From Isosphaeraceae bacterium (GTDB taxonomy: Bacteria > Planctomycetota > Planctomycetia > Isosphaerales > Isosphaeraceae): a stretch of DNA of 64,000 nucleotides. Below, piece by piece: positions 26,144 to 35,669 of this stretch (position 1 is its first letter; every line of letters begins with the position of its first letter). The stretch is from the NCBI GenBank assembly GCA_026004735.1, contig BPJS01000001.1, positions 3,731,641 through 3,795,640 of the forward strand. Direction: 5' to 3'. A model generated the notes under the pieces. It was not told where the DNA came from, searched no databases, and saw only the letters and a program-made list of their open reading frames with translations. The position numbers and the translations under genes are program-made.

Positions 26144-26189
26144 CCCCAGCTCGGAACCCAGCGCCTCCGTCGCTCCGGAGCGAATTCGC

Positions 26190-27335
26190 ATGGACGCCCT
26201 CTGGTCCGAACCCGAACGCCTCGCTTACGAAGACGCCCTCGCCTTCGCCCGCGAACACCTCGCCTTCGACCCCCGCGACCACGACCGCGCCGGCAAGCTC
26301 TGGCGCGAGGGCTACCTCACCTGCGGCTCCCGCCTCTTCCCCGGCCTCTGCATCCCCACCCAATTCGGCGGCCGCGGCCTCTCCTACCCCGAAACCCTGG
26401 CTGCTATGGAAGGCCTCGGATACGGCTGCCCCGATACCGGCCTCCTCTTCGCCCTCAACGCCTCCCTGTGGACCGTCGCCATGCCGATCGCCCAGTTCGG
26501 CACCGACGCCCAACGCCAACGCTGGCTCCCCGGCCTCTCCAACGGCTCACTCCTCGGCGCCAACGCCGCCAGCGAACCCAACGCCGGCTCCGACATCTTC
26601 AGCCTCCAAACCCAAGCCACTCGCGACGCCGACTCCTGGATCCTCAACGGCCGCAAAACCTGGATCACCGCCGCCCCCGCCGCTGACCTCTTCCTCCTCT
26701 TCGCCACGACCGACCCCTCCCGCGGTCCCCTCGGCATCTCCGCCTTCCTCATCCCCGCCAATACCCCCGGCTTCCAGGTCGTCCGCACCATCCCCAAACT
26801 CGGCATGCGCACCGCTCCCATGGGCGAAATCCTCCTCAACAACTGCCGACTTCCCGCCGAGTCCCTCCTCGGCCGCGAGGGCCGCGGCGCTCGTATCTTC
26901 CAGTTCGCCCTCGAATGGGAACGGGGCGCCATCCTCGCCCCCATGCTCGGCACCCTCCGCCGTCAGCTCGACCGCTGCCTCGACTTCGCCCGCTCCCGCA
27001 AACAATTCGGCCAACCCATCGCCAAATTCCAGGCCGTCTCCCATCGCCTCGTCGATATGGCCATCCGCCTCGAATCCTGCCGGCCCTTCCTCCTCGCCTT
27101 TGCCCGCACCAAAGCCGCCGGCCGCGACGCCCTCGCCCTCGCCTCGATGGCCAAAATCCACCTCTCCGAAGCCTTCCTCCAAAACTCCCTCGACGCCATC
27201 CGCACCCTCGGCGCCTACGGCTACTCCGAAGACGCCGGCATCGAACGCGACCTCCGCGATTCCGTCGGCGGCGTCCTCTTCTCCGGCACCAACGACATCC
27301 AACGCAACATCATCGCCCAGTCCCTCCGCCTCTGA
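26190..27335 (+). CDS. Acyl-CoA dehydrogenase
   Basis: FAD-dependent oxidation of an acyl-CoA to the trans-2-enoyl-CoA; 381 residues, the usual length. The N-terminal helical domain, the FAD/substrate motif around A-A-S-E-P-N-A-G-S-D, W-I-L-N-G-R-K-T-W-I-T, and the C-terminal S-R-K-Q-F-G-Q and G-T-N-D-I-Q-R stretches are conserved. The common catalytic Glu position (Y-E-G-T) is Ser365 here. Glu244 in L-E-W-E-R aligns with the catalytic Glu of isovaleryl-CoA and long-chain dehydrogenases on helix G, so it is probably the base. Start chosen from GGAG 10 nt upstream and the promoter at 26115. Followed by ggt after 59 nt. Substrate unknown. Confidence 0.9.
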   Translation: MDALWSEPERLAYEDALAFAREHLAFDPRDHDRAGKLWREGYLTCGSRLFPGLCIPTQFGGRGLSYPETLAAMEGLGYGCPDTGLLFALNASLWTVAMPIAQFGTDAQRQRWLPGLSNGSLLGANAASEPNAGSDIFSLQTQATRDADSWILNGRKTWITAAPAADLFLLFATTDPSRGPLGISAFLIPANTPGFQVVRTIPKLGMRTAPMGEILLNNCRLPAESLLGREGRGARIFQFALEWERGAILAPMLGTLRRQLDRCLDFARSRKQFGQPIAKFQAVSHRLVDMAIRLESCRPFLLAFARTKAAGRDALALASMAKIHLSEAFLQNSLDAIRTLGAYGYSEDAGIERDLRDSVGGVLFSGTNDIQRNIIAQSLRL

Positions 27336-27394
27336 CCCACTCCCCGCCCCCAACCCCCTGCCACACGCCGCCCTCCTGTGGTCCAATCGACCAC

Positions 27395-28996
27395 ATGAAC
27401 ACCCTTATCCTCCTCCTCGCTCTGCTCCAAGCCGAATCCCCACGGCCCCTGCCGCCTCGACCGAACCTCGCCATCGGCTCCTCCGCCTCCGGCACCCTCG
27501 GCGCCGTCTCTGCCGGTGGCGCCGAGGCCGTCGAGGCCGGCATGACCCTCCTCCGCAACGGCGGCAACGCCGCCGACGCCGCAGCCGCCACCCTCCTCGC
27601 CCTCAGCGTCACCGACGCCCACCTCTTCTGCCTGGGCGGCGAAGTCCCCATCCTCGTCTTCAACGCCCAACGCCAAACCACCGAAGTCCTCGCCGGCCAG
27701 GGCGCCGCCCCCTCCCTGGCCACTCCCGCCCACCTCGCCCCCAACGGCTCAATCCCAACCCGTGGCCTCCTCCCCGCCGCCGTCCCCGCTGCACCCGACG
27801 CCATCCTGACCCTCCTCGAACGCCACGGCACGCGCCGCTTCGCCGACGTCGTCGCTCCCACCCTAGACCTCCTCGACCGCCACGCCCTCCCCTGGCACGC
27901 CCAACTGGCCCAAACCCTCCGCGCCCTGGTCCAGGCCGAATCCTCCACCCCCGACCGCATCCTCGGCCTCCGCCGCGCCGCCGACTACTTCTACCGCGGT
28001 CCCATCGCCGACCAGATCGACGCTTGGTCCCGCGCCCAGGGCGGCCTCCTCCGCCGCCACGACCTCGCCACCCACCTGACCCGCATCGAAGAACCCATCG
28101 CCCTCGACTACCACGGCCACACCATCCTCAAATGCGGTCCCTGGACCCAAGGCCCCGCCCTCCTCCAGGCCCTCCTGATCCTCCAAAACGACCCCCTCGA
28201 CGACTCCGACCCGGCCGCCGACATCCACCTGATCATCGAAGCCCTCAAACTCGCCCTCGCCGACCGCGACTCCTTCTACGCCGACCCCCTCTTCGCCAAA
28301 GTCCCCCTCTCGACCCTCCTCGACCCCAACTACGCCCGCCAACGCCGCGCTCTGATCGACCCCAACCACGCCTCCACCGAACTCCGTCCCGCCCAACCCC
28401 TCCAGCCTGGCCAACTCGACCACGCCCACGACACCACGACTTGCCTCGTCGCCGACCGCTGGGGCAACGTCGTCGCCGCCACGCCCAGCGGCTGGTCCGG
28501 TACCCTCGCCGGCCAGACCGGCCTCTGGCTCGGTACGCGCCTTCAGAGCTTCCGCGTCGAACCCGACCACCCCAACTCCATCCAGCCCGGCAAACGCCCT
28601 CGCATCACCCTCTCGCCCACCCTTGTCCTCCGCGACGGCCAACCCGTCCTCGCCATCTCCGTCGCCGGCGGCGACCTCCAAGATCAGGTCACCCTCCAAC
28701 TGCTCATCGACCTGATCAACCGCCGCCGCGACCCCATCACCGCCGTTGCCGCCCCGCGCGTCTCCACCGCTCACCACATCGGCTCGTTCGCCCAGTCCCC
28801 GCCCCGCCTCGCCAGCCTCACCCTCGACGACCGAATCCCCCCCTCCATCGCCGAAGCGCTTCAAGCCCTCGGCCACCAGATCGACCGCTCACGCAATCCC
28901 ATCGGCGCACCGTCGATCCTGGTCCGCGATCCCCGCTCCGGCCGCCTCACCGCCGCCGGTGACCCCCGCGCCGGTCGCCACGCCGCCGCCGATTAG
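27395..28996 (+). CDS. ggt: Gamma-glutamyltransferase family protein
   Basis: N-terminal-nucleophile enzyme that hydrolyses or transfers gamma-glutamyl groups, for example from glutathione; normally made as a periplasmic precursor that cuts itself. 533 residues with a short hydrophobic signal-like N-terminus (1-12). The large-subunit start is S-A-G-G-A-E-A-V-E-A-G-M...G-G-N-A-A-D-A-A. The self-cleavage site is D-T-T-T-C (about 347-351), with the Thr before C-L-V-A-D as candidate nucleophile. S-P-T-L-V in place of the common S-P-T-I-V follows. The oxyanion G-G motif is A-G-G-D. Some residues of the glutamate-binding lid differ from E. coli Ggt, so the substrate may differ. Confidence 0.88.
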   Translation: MNTLILLLALLQAESPRPLPPRPNLAIGSSASGTLGAVSAGGAEAVEAGMTLLRNGGNAADAAAATLLALSVTDAHLFCLGGEVPILVFNAQRQTTEVLAGQGAAPSLATPAHLAPNGSIPTRGLLPAAVPAAPDAILTLLERHGTRRFADVVAPTLDLLDRHALPWHAQLAQTLRALVQAESSTPDRILGLRRAADYFYRGPIADQIDAWSRAQGGLLRRHDLATHLTRIEEPIALDYHGHTILKCGPWTQGPALLQALLILQNDPLDDSDPAADIHLIIEALKLALADRDSFYADPLFAKVPLSTLLDPNYARQRRALIDPNHASTELRPAQPLQPGQLDHAHDTTTCLVADRWGNVVAATPSGWSGTLAGQTGLWLGTRLQSFRVEPDHPNSIQPGKRPRITLSPTLVLRDGQPVLAISVAGGDLQDQVTLQLLIDLINRRRDPITAVAAPRVSTAHHIGSFAQSPPRLASLTLDDRIPPSIAEALQALGHQIDRSRNPIGAPSILVRDPRSGRLTAAGDPRAGRHAAAD

Positions 28997-29109
28997 CCCA
29001 AACCCTCTTCCGCCTCCTTCTGCTTTTTCCCGATATCCAAACCGCGCCTCCCCGACCATCCCTTTCGGTGCCACCTTCCCTCCACGGCCACACCGAAAGA
29101 GGATCACCG

Positions 29110-29976
29110 ATGTCAGCCTCCTCTCGCCGCCAGAAAGAGCTGCAACGGCTCGCCCGCCGTCTCCGCTCCCCACGGCCTGACCTCCCCATCCTCCGCACCG
29201 CCGAACGCACTCAGACCCAGGCCCTGGCCGCTCCGACTCCTCACCCCGCAAGCCCGGCCCTCACGACCCCACCCTCCCCCCTCGCCGATCCCTCCGCCCC
29301 AAGCCTCCAGGCTCCAGACCCCCAACCACCCGACTCGATCCTTCCTGCCTGGACCCGCATCCTCCCCCTTCCCCCGGGCCTCTCCCCCGAGTTTCGCTCC
29401 TGGCTCTTCCGCTACATCGAGGACACCATCGCTCCCGCCGACTCCACCGAGCACTACCTCGCCGCCCGCATCGCCCAGGCCATCGCTCGCCAACATCTCT
29501 CGGCCGCGCGCGAACCGCTCCAACCCAACGCCCTCTGGCTCCGCTACGAGACCCTCGCCACCCGCGAACACCGTGCCGCGGTCCGCGCCCTCCAGGCCCA
29601 TCGCGCCGCTCGTCGGGCGGCCCCTCCACAAACCCCAACATCCACCGACGCGCAGACTTCCCCCAGCCCGCACAACCCGAACTTCGTCATCCCAACTGCC
29701 CCTGCGCACGCGCCAGAAGCGAGCTCACCCCCAAGCCTGCCTCGACCCACCGACACCCTGCCCGAGCCAGCCGACAACCTCAGTCCACAGGCCAACAACC
29801 CACCGCCGATTGCGGCCCAACCCCAACCGCTGGAAACCGCGACACCGTCAAGCCCCGGCTCGCCGACATTCACCGCGGCTCCGTCGCCGCAACGTCAGAC
29901 CGTTCCAATGGGCGATGCAGGATTCGAACCTGCGACCTCATGCGTGTCGAGCATGCGCTCTAGCCAACTGAGCTAA
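29110..29976 (+). CDS. Hypothetical protein whose 3' end overlaps tRNA-Val
   Basis: 288 codons from the ATG at 29110. Residues 1-35 are basic, then comes a Pro/Ala/Ser-rich linker. A compact domain at about 95-175 contains G-L-S-P-E-F-R-S-W-L-F-R-Y-I-E-D-T and looks like a real folded, helical unit. The last 90 residues are Pro-rich, and the final 22 are simply the antisense of the tRNA-Val gene. The core is plausible as a gene, but the natural end is uncertain: the frame may be open only by chance across the tRNA. Function unknown. Confidence 0.5.
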   Translation: MSASSRRQKELQRLARRLRSPRPDLPILRTAERTQTQALAAPTPHPASPALTTPPSPLADPSAPSLQAPDPQPPDSILPAWTRILPLPPGLSPEFRSWLFRYIEDTIAPADSTEHYLAARIAQAIARQHLSAAREPLQPNALWLRYETLATREHRAAVRALQAHRAARRAAPPQTPTSTDAQTSPSPHNPNFVIPTAPAHAPEASSPPSLPRPTDTLPEPADNLSPQANNPPPIAAQPQPLETATPSSPGSPTFTAAPSPQRQTVPMGDAGFEPATSCVSSMRSSQLS

Positions 29977-29982
29977 TCGCCC
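29909..29982 (-). tRNA. tRNA-Val (anticodon GAC)
   Basis: Folds into a full cloverleaf: acceptor stem GGGCGAT/ATCGCCC with discriminator A, D arm GCTC...GAGC, anticodon stem CATGC/GCATG with loop TCGACAC (anticodon GAC), and T arm GCAGG-TTCGAAT-CCTGC. 74 nt. The 3' CCA is not encoded, so it must be added by CCA transferase. A strong promoter lies immediately upstream (29995-30022). Confidence 0.97.
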
Positions 29983-29994
29983 GGATCTGAGAAA

Positions 29995-30022
29995 ACTATC
30001 GGTCGCGTCTGCCGCCTGTCAA
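29995..30022 (-). promoter_or_regulatory. Promoter of tRNA-Val
   Basis: On the minus strand a perfect TTGACA (complement of 30017-30022), 16-nt spacer and GATAGT (complement of 29995-30000). Transcription would begin a few bases before the tRNA at 29982. This is the best promoter in the window. Confidence 0.75.
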
Positions 30023-30160
30023 GGGTGGCGATCCGCTCTGAGCCCGATCACGCGTTGCGTTGGGTGGCGATCTCCGTCCCGGACCGTTACCCTCGAATCA
30101 GGGCGCAGGTCCTCTCGCGCCGCGCTCAGACCTCGCTGGCCCAACCGGAGCCTCCCAACC

Positions 30161-30850
30161 ATGTCCACCCGCGTTCGCTGGCTCGGTCACTCCGCCATCC
30201 ACATCGAAACCGACGGCGTCCACCTCCTCATCGACCCCTTCCTCACCGGCAACCCCACCGCCGCCGCCAAGCCCGACGAACTCCCTGCCCACTTCATCCT
30301 CGTCTCCCACGGCCACGCCGACCACGTCGGCGACACCATCCCCATCGCCCAACGCACCGGCGCCACCGTCATCGCCAACTTCGAAATCTCCCAATGGCTC
30401 CAAAAGCACGGCCTCGATAAAGTCCACCCCATGCACCTCGGCGGCGGCCACGACTTCCCCTTCGGACGCCTCAAACTGACCATCGCCCACCACGGCTCCG
30501 TCCTCCCCGACGGCTCCTACGGCGGCAACCCCGCCGGCTTCCACCTCTTCCTCAAAGACGGCTCCAAAATCTACGACGCCGCCGACACCGCCCTCTTCTC
30601 CGACATGCGCCTCATTGGCGAAGAAGGCATCGACCTCGCGCTGCTCCCCATCGGCGACAACTTCACCATGGGGCCTGACGACTCCCTCCGCGCCCTCAAT
30701 TTCCTCACCCCTCGTCAGGCCATCCCCATCCACTACAACACCTGGCCCCTGATCGCCCAGGACCCCCAGGCCTGGGCCTCGCGCGTCCGCGAAACCACCC
30801 GCACCACGCCCGTCGTCCTCGACCCCGGCGGCAGTATCCAGCTCCGCTAA
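30161..30850 (+). CDS. Metal-dependent hydrolase, UPF0173 (metallo-beta-lactamase fold)
   Basis: 229 residues, a normal length for UPF0173/UlaG-like proteins. The binuclear metal motif is S-H-G-H-A-D-H (about 49-55), with further ligands in A-H-H-G-S (about 107-111), D-A-A-D-T (about 138-142) and P-I-H-Y-N-T near 190-195. Cytosolic. The family is widespread but its physiological substrate is not settled. The ATG at 30161 has GGAG about 10 nt upstream. Its stop overlaps the stop of the convergent EamA gene by four bases. Confidence 0.92.
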   Translation: MSTRVRWLGHSAIHIETDGVHLLIDPFLTGNPTAAAKPDELPAHFILVSHGHADHVGDTIPIAQRTGATVIANFEISQWLQKHGLDKVHPMHLGGGHDFPFGRLKLTIAHHGSVLPDGSYGGNPAGFHLFLKDGSKIYDAADTALFSDMRLIGEEGIDLALLPIGDNFTMGPDDSLRALNFLTPRQAIPIHYNTWPLIAQDPQAWASRVRETTRTTPVVLDPGGSIQLR

Positions 30851-31758
30851 CCCTGACCCCGAACTCCTCGTCCCGCCGCCCTCAGCTTCGAACCAGCCAC
30901 CATCCCCAACGCCGCCGACGGCAACCCCACCAACCCAAACCCCACCACCACCATCGGATCCAGCCTCCGCCCCCAAACCACCACATCCACAACCGCCGCA
31001 AACACAACCTGAAGCAGCCCGACGATCGCCAGGCTCGCTGGCCGCCCCAACGCGTACGCCCGCGTCAGACAGTACTGACCCCCCGTCCCACTGACCGCTA
31101 CCCCCAGCAACAACCCCAGCGTCGTCCCATCCGGCACCCCACGGGGCAGCACCCCCGGAACCCACGCCATCACCCCCAAACAGACCAGACTCGCCACCCC
31201 CGCAAAGTGTGCTACCACCGCCCGCGGATCCACATCTCGCAGCCGATGCAGACCCAACAGCGCCACCGACGTCGACGCCGCTCCCAGCAACGCCACCCCG
31301 ATCGCCAGCCGCTCTCCACCCCAGTGCGGCTGCTCGATCAACACCACGCCCGCCATCCCGCTCCCCAACGCCCCCAGCTCAATCCGCCGCGGCCACTGAC
31401 CCAGCAACACCAGCGCCAGCACCACAATCCACAGCGGATACGTATTCGTCAACGTCAGCGCCTCGGCCACTGGCAACCGCGTCAACGCATAAAAATTGCA
31501 AATCAAACTCAGACTCCCCGCCAGACTCCGTACCCACAGCGTCCCTGGCCTCCACACCGCCAGCCGTACTCCACCCGCCACCGCCAGCCCCGCCGTCACC
31601 ACAAACATCACCACCGCACGCACCAACGCCGTCAGCAGCCAGTGGCACCGCGGCCCCAACGCATGCGTCAACGCCCCCATCGCCGCAAAACACACCGCCC
31701 CGGCCACCATCCAGAGCATCGCCGCCCGGCCGCTCCGCACTCGTTCCGCCGCCATCAT
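30847..31758 (-). CDS. EamA/DMT-family transporter
   Basis: Inner-membrane protein of 303 residues with about ten hydrophobic helices in two repeats, as usual for drug/metabolite exporters. The first repeat contains the EamA-like S-L-A-G-S-L-S-L-I-C-N-F-Y-A-L and P-V-A-E-A-L-T-L-T-N-T-Y-P-L-W stretches, the second P-A-S-L-A-I-V-G-L-L-Q-V. The ATG at 31758 is given, but no ribosome binding site precedes it. An in-frame GTG at 31806 has GGAGGAAGG 6 nt upstream and may be the true start (+16 residues). Substrate unknown. Confidence 0.87.
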   Translation of the reverse strand: MMAAERVRSGRAAMLWMVAGAVCFAAMGALTHALGPRCHWLLTALVRAVVMFVVTAGLAVAGGVRLAVWRPGTLWVRSLAGSLSLICNFYALTRLPVAEALTLTNTYPLWIVVLALVLLGQWPRRIELGALGSGMAGVVLIEQPHWGGERLAIGVALLGAASTSVALLGLHRLRDVDPRAVVAHFAGVASLVCLGVMAWVPGVLPRGVPDGTTLGLLLGVAVSGTGGQYCLTRAYALGRPASLAIVGLLQVVFAAVVDVVVWGRRLDPMVVVGFGLVGLPSAALGMVAGSKLRAAGRGVRGQG

Positions 31759-31806
31759 GGGGCACACCCGAACCGTCGCCCTGGGCCTGCCCGTCCGGTG
31801 CCCCAC

Positions 31807-32164
31807 GCGAGACCTTCCTCCGGCAAGCTCCTCTCGCCCCCAATGATCCCCCGTCAACCCAGTCAGCGCGAAGTCCTCTCTTCTTTCTCCGCTCCCGGTC
31901 CACGACCCATCACAGTCTCGTTCCCACCACCCGTCCGAGACCACCTCCGCCACCCACCACCCCGGCGGACCAGTCGATCCTCTGTCGCCCTTGGCTCCCG
32001 CCTGGCCCTTCCACGGATAACCAAGGCTTCTCCTCCCGATCATCACTTCTCAGACCGCGAGCACGAGCACCTCCGCCGGCGAACCGCGGCCTGCTCTCCG
32101 CTCCCTGACCGCCTCCACGCCTCGCTATCGACCTCTTCCCCCCGACCCTTGCCAGCCCTGGGCT
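31807..32164. other. Divergent intergenic region
   Basis: About 360 bp between the divergent EamA and BaiN-like genes. No gene, RNA or clear promoter was recognised; open frames across it are Pro/Arg low-complexity. Confidence 0.45.
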
Positions 32165-33508
32165 ATGGCCTCTGACCTCTGGGATGTCGCGGTTCTCGGC
32201 GCTGGTGCCGCCGGCCTGCTCGCCGCAATCCGTGCCGCAGAGCTCGGCGCGCGCGTCCTCATCCTCGAAAAAAACCGCCGTCCCGGCGTCAAAATCCTCA
32301 TGTCCGGCGGCACCCGCTGCAACCTCACCAACGCCCGCGGCCTGCGCAACCTCCGCGCCGTCTCTGGTCCGATCGACCCGGCCTACGACCCCCGCCTCAG
32401 CCGCGGCACAGCCGCCATCGTCGAGGCCTTCGGCCCCAACGGCGCGTTCCTCCGTCCTGCCCTCAAGGCCTTCTCCGTCGATGCCACCGTCGCCTTCTTC
32501 GAGGCCAACGGCCTCTCCACCAAAATCGAGGCCCAAGGCAAAATCTTCCCAACATCCGACCGCGCCCTCGACGTCCTCAACGTTCTGCTCCGCCGTCTCG
32601 ATCGCTCCGGCGCTACCGTCCGCACCTTTGCCCCGGTCATTGCCCTCGAACCGATCCACGACCACGGACCGCCCGCCTTCCGCATCCACACCCGCGGCGA
32701 CTCCTTCCTCGCCCGCACCGCCATCCTCGCCGTCGGCGGCCAGTCCTACCCGGGCTGCGGCACCTCCGGCGACGGCTACGAACTGGCCCGTCGCCTGGGC
32801 CATTCCCTCGTCGAGCCTCGGCCTGCCCTAGTGCCGCTCCGCGTCGATCAGGACTGGGTCGCCTCCCTCAGCGGAGTCTCCGTCCCCGACGTCCAAGCTC
32901 AGATCCTCGACCCCGCCGGCCATCGGCTCGACCATCGTCGCGAGGCCATTCTGCTAACCCACACCGGCCTGAGCGGACCGGCGATCCTCGACGTCAGCCG
33001 CATCCCCGCCCGTCGCGACGAACCCCTCCAGCTCGAGCTCGACTGGCTTCCCGACCTCCCCCGTCCGCGGCTCGATCACGATTTAGCCACGGCCGCCCGC
33101 TCCGGCCGGGCCCGCGTTGCCAACCTCATCCCGCCGGCCATCCCCCGCCGCCTCGCCGACGCCCTGCTTCTCCACGCCGCCATCCCCCCCGACCGCGTCG
33201 GACCCGAGCTCTCCCGCGACGAACGCCAACGCCTCGTCACCGCCCTGAAGGCCCTTCGCCTGAACATCACCGGCACCCTCGGATTTGCCAAGGCCGAAGT
33301 CACCAGCGGCGGCATCCCCCTGCCCGAAATCAACCCCGCCACCCTCGAGAGCCGGATCCAGCCCGGCCTCTTTCTCTGTGGCGAAATCCTCGACCTCGAC
33401 GGCCGCATCGGCGGCTACAACTTCCAGGCCGCCTGGAGCACCGGCTGGCTCGCCGGCCAGCACGCCGCCACCGTCAGCCGGCTGGCCCAATCCGCTCCCA
33501 GCCTATAG
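32165..33508 (+). CDS. BaiN/HI0933-like FAD-dependent oxidoreductase
   Basis: 447-residue flavoprotein of the aminoacetone oxidase/BaiN/RdsA family. G-A-G-A-A-G-L-L-A-A (about 12-21) binds FAD. G-V-K-I-L-M-S-G-G-T-R-C-N-L-T-N (about 41-56) is the family hallmark. G-G-Q-S-Y-P-G-C-G-T-S-G-D-G (about 195-208) and the C-terminal C-G-E-I-L-D-L-D-G-R-I-G-G-Y-N are also present. Cytosolic; the true reaction in most bacteria is unknown. Stands alone, downstream of a 360-bp gap. Confidence 0.92.
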   Translation: MASDLWDVAVLGAGAAGLLAAIRAAELGARVLILEKNRRPGVKILMSGGTRCNLTNARGLRNLRAVSGPIDPAYDPRLSRGTAAIVEAFGPNGAFLRPALKAFSVDATVAFFEANGLSTKIEAQGKIFPTSDRALDVLNVLLRRLDRSGATVRTFAPVIALEPIHDHGPPAFRIHTRGDSFLARTAILAVGGQSYPGCGTSGDGYELARRLGHSLVEPRPALVPLRVDQDWVASLSGVSVPDVQAQILDPAGHRLDHRREAILLTHTGLSGPAILDVSRIPARRDEPLQLELDWLPDLPRPRLDHDLATAARSGRARVANLIPPAIPRRLADALLLHAAIPPDRVGPELSRDERQRLVTALKALRLNITGTLGFAKAEVTSGGIPLPEINPATLESRIQPGLFLCGEILDLDGRIGGYNFQAAWSTGWLAGQHAATVSRLAQSAPSL

Positions 33509-33686
33509 AACGAGCCTCAGGCCCGATCATCCCAGTTGTCAGTCCCTGCACATCCCAGCCCCAACCGACAAGACCCGCCCCCCGCCTCGATCTTTCCTGC
33601 CGACACCCGCGCACACGCCCGACCGTCTTCTCCCGCCCGTTTGCCGCTTGACTGACTTCGCCTCTCGCTCGCGTCGTCCGACCCCC

Positions 33687-34232
33687 TCATCCCAACTCCG
33701 TCTGCCCATGCGCTTCGGGATGGATAAACTCATAAAACGTTCGATCCATCAACAATCCTGAAACACCGCTGCGCGTGCTGAACCAGACATGCTGGGCGTT
33801 GTATCGAAACGAGTCCGGAACCAGTTCGCCGGCCTGGTCCACCTGATACCAGCCCAGCACATCTTCGGGCTCCGGATCCTCGTCCTCGGCGACATCCGCC
33901 CTTGGATCGACCACGTACAGCCGTTCCCCCGGAATCTCCCGCGCACCCTGACGCAACGGCTCCGACCGCGCCGGCTGAAGATTCATAAACCGAATCACCG
34001 CGTCGACAAACTCCGGGTTGACCGTGAAACTCCCCGGGTCAAAATCCCCCGACGGCCCGGGCGTAAACTCACCGACCATCGCATGCGAGACCAGCCCGAT
34101 CGCCCCGGCCAGCACCGGGTCCATGAAACCCACCAGATGCCGCGTCCCCCCGCGCTGCTCATCCTCAACTTCATAGACATTCAGCAGCGGCAACTCCCCC
34201 GCCTCGTCCCGCATCGGGTCTTCGCCACTCAT
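33687..34232 (-). CDS. Hypothetical protein downstream of hslU
   Basis: 181-residue acidic soluble protein that I do not recognise. A Gly/Ala-hydrophobic segment (about 38-52, D-P-V-L-A-G-A-I-G-L-V-S-H-A) is not long enough to be a secure membrane helix. The C-terminal half is rich in Asp/Glu, then has H-V-W-F-S and F-Y-E-F-I-H-P. GAGGACGCG precedes the ATG at 34232. It lies 60 nt after hslU on the same strand, so it is probably the last gene of the hslVU operon. Confidence 0.7.
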   Translation of the reverse strand: MSGEDPMRDEAGELPLLNVYEVEDEQRGGTRHLVGFMDPVLAGAIGLVSHAMVGEFTPGPSGDFDPGSFTVNPEFVDAVIRFMNLQPARSEPLRQGAREIPGERLYVVDPRADVAEDEDPEPEDVLGWYQVDQAGELVPDSFRYNAQHVWFSTRSGVSGLLMDRTFYEFIHPEAHGQTELG

Positions 34233-34292
34233 CGCGTCCTCGCTTTCCTCAAATCCGGGCAGACCATCTGCCCCCCCGGCACGCCCGCTCTT

Positions 34293-35669
34293 CTAAAGGA
34301 TATACCGACTCAAATCCTCATCCCTCGACAACGACTCCAGCCGCTGCCGAACATACTCGGCGTCAATCGTCACCCGCTTTTCCTCGAGTTCCGGCGCCTC
34401 GAAACTGATCTCCTCGACCAGCCGCTCCAAGACCGTGTGCAACCGCCGCGCCCCGATGTTCTGTGTCGATCGATTCACGCGATCCGCAATATCGGCCAGC
34501 AGCTCGATCGCCTCGTCGGTCACCGTCACCTCCAGCCCCTCGGTCCCCAACAACGCCTGATACTGCTTCAGCAGCGACGCCCGCGGCTCCCGCAAAATCC
34601 GCACAAAATCATCACGCGTCAGATCCTTCAACTCGACCCGGATCGGAAACCGCCCCTGCAGCTCCGGCATCAGATCCGACGGCTTCGCCTTGTGAAACGC
34701 CCCGGCCGCAATGAACAACACATGGTCGGTCCGCACCGGGCCGTACCGCGTATTGACCGTCGTCCCCTCCACGATCGGCAACAGATCGCGCTGAACGCCC
34801 TGACGCGAGACATCCGGACCCCGCCCACTACCACCGCCATCCTCGCCCGCGATCTTGTCCAGTTCGTCCAAAAAAATAATTCCCGACTCCTCGGCCAGCG
34901 CAATCGCCTCCCGGTTCACCCGCTCCGGATCAATCAGCGCTTCGGTCTCCTGCGCTCGCAACAGCGGCCGGGCCTCCCGCACCTTCAGCCGCCGCTGCTG
35001 CGCCGGCTTGGGCAGAATCTTCTCAAACATCGACTGGAGCTCCATCTCCATCTGCTCCAGATTGACACCCCCCAAGATCGACACCGGCGCGGCCGTCCGA
35101 CCCGGAATCGTCAACTCGACCTCCCGCTCCTCCAGTTCCCCCGCCTCAAGCTGCAGCCGGATCTTCTCCCGCGTCCGCCGTCGCCGCTCCAACTCCTCTT
35201 CGCTCTCCCCTCGGCCCGCCGAAGCCAGCCATCCCGACGGCGTCGGGCTGACCGGCGGCGGTACCAGCAAGTCCAGCAGCCGCTCGGTCACCCGCCGCTC
35301 CGCCTCCGCCGCAACCCGCTCTCGCTCCCGCTCCCGCACCAACTGGACCGCCGCCTCCACCAGATCCCGCACCATGCTCTCCACATCCCGACCCACATAC
35401 CCGACTTCCGTATACTTGGTCGCCTCCACCTTCAAAAACGGCGCCCCAACCAACCGCGCCAGCCGCCGCGCAATCTCAGTCTTGCCCACACCCGTCGATC
35501 CAATCATCAAGATATTCTTCGGCATCACCTGCGCCCGCAGTTCCTCCGGCAACTGCCGACGCCGCCATCGATTCCGCAACGCCACCGCGACGGCACGCTT
35601 GGCTTCCGTCTGGCCCACAATATCCCGATCCAGTTCGGCCACGATCTGCCGCGGAGTCAGCTCGGACAC
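34293..35669 (-). CDS. hslU: ATP-dependent protease ATPase subunit HslU
   Basis: AAA+ unfoldase that feeds substrates into the HslV chamber. 458 residues. Walker A is G-S-T-G-V-G-K-T-E (about 57-65; the usual second residue is Pro). The pore loop V-G-Y-V-G-R-D (about 88-94), Walker [12 protein letters not shown] and the HslU-specific I domain (about 110-235) are present. The C-terminal tail that inserts into HslV is I-L. Start GTG at 35669 lies inside the end of hslV (13-nt overlap), so translation is coupled. Confidence 0.96.
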   Translation of the reverse strand: MSELTPRQIVAELDRDIVGQTEAKRAVAVALRNRWRRRQLPEELRAQVMPKNILMIGSTGVGKTEIARRLARLVGAPFLKVEATKYTEVGYVGRDVESMVRDLVEAAVQLVRERERERVAAEAERRVTERLLDLLVPPPVSPTPSGWLASAGRGESEEELERRRRTREKIRLQLEAGELEEREVELTIPGRTAAPVSILGGVNLEQMEMELQSMFEKILPKPAQQRRLKVREARPLLRAQETEALIDPERVNREAIALAEESGIIFLDELDKIAGEDGGGSGRGPDVSRQGVQRDLLPIVEGTTVNTRYGPVRTDHVLFIAAGAFHKAKPSDLMPELQGRFPIRVELKDLTRDDFVRILREPRASLLKQYQALLGTEGLEVTVTDEAIELLADIADRVNRSTQNIGARRLHTVLERLVEEISFEAPELEEKRVTIDAEYVRQRLESLSRDEDLSRYIL

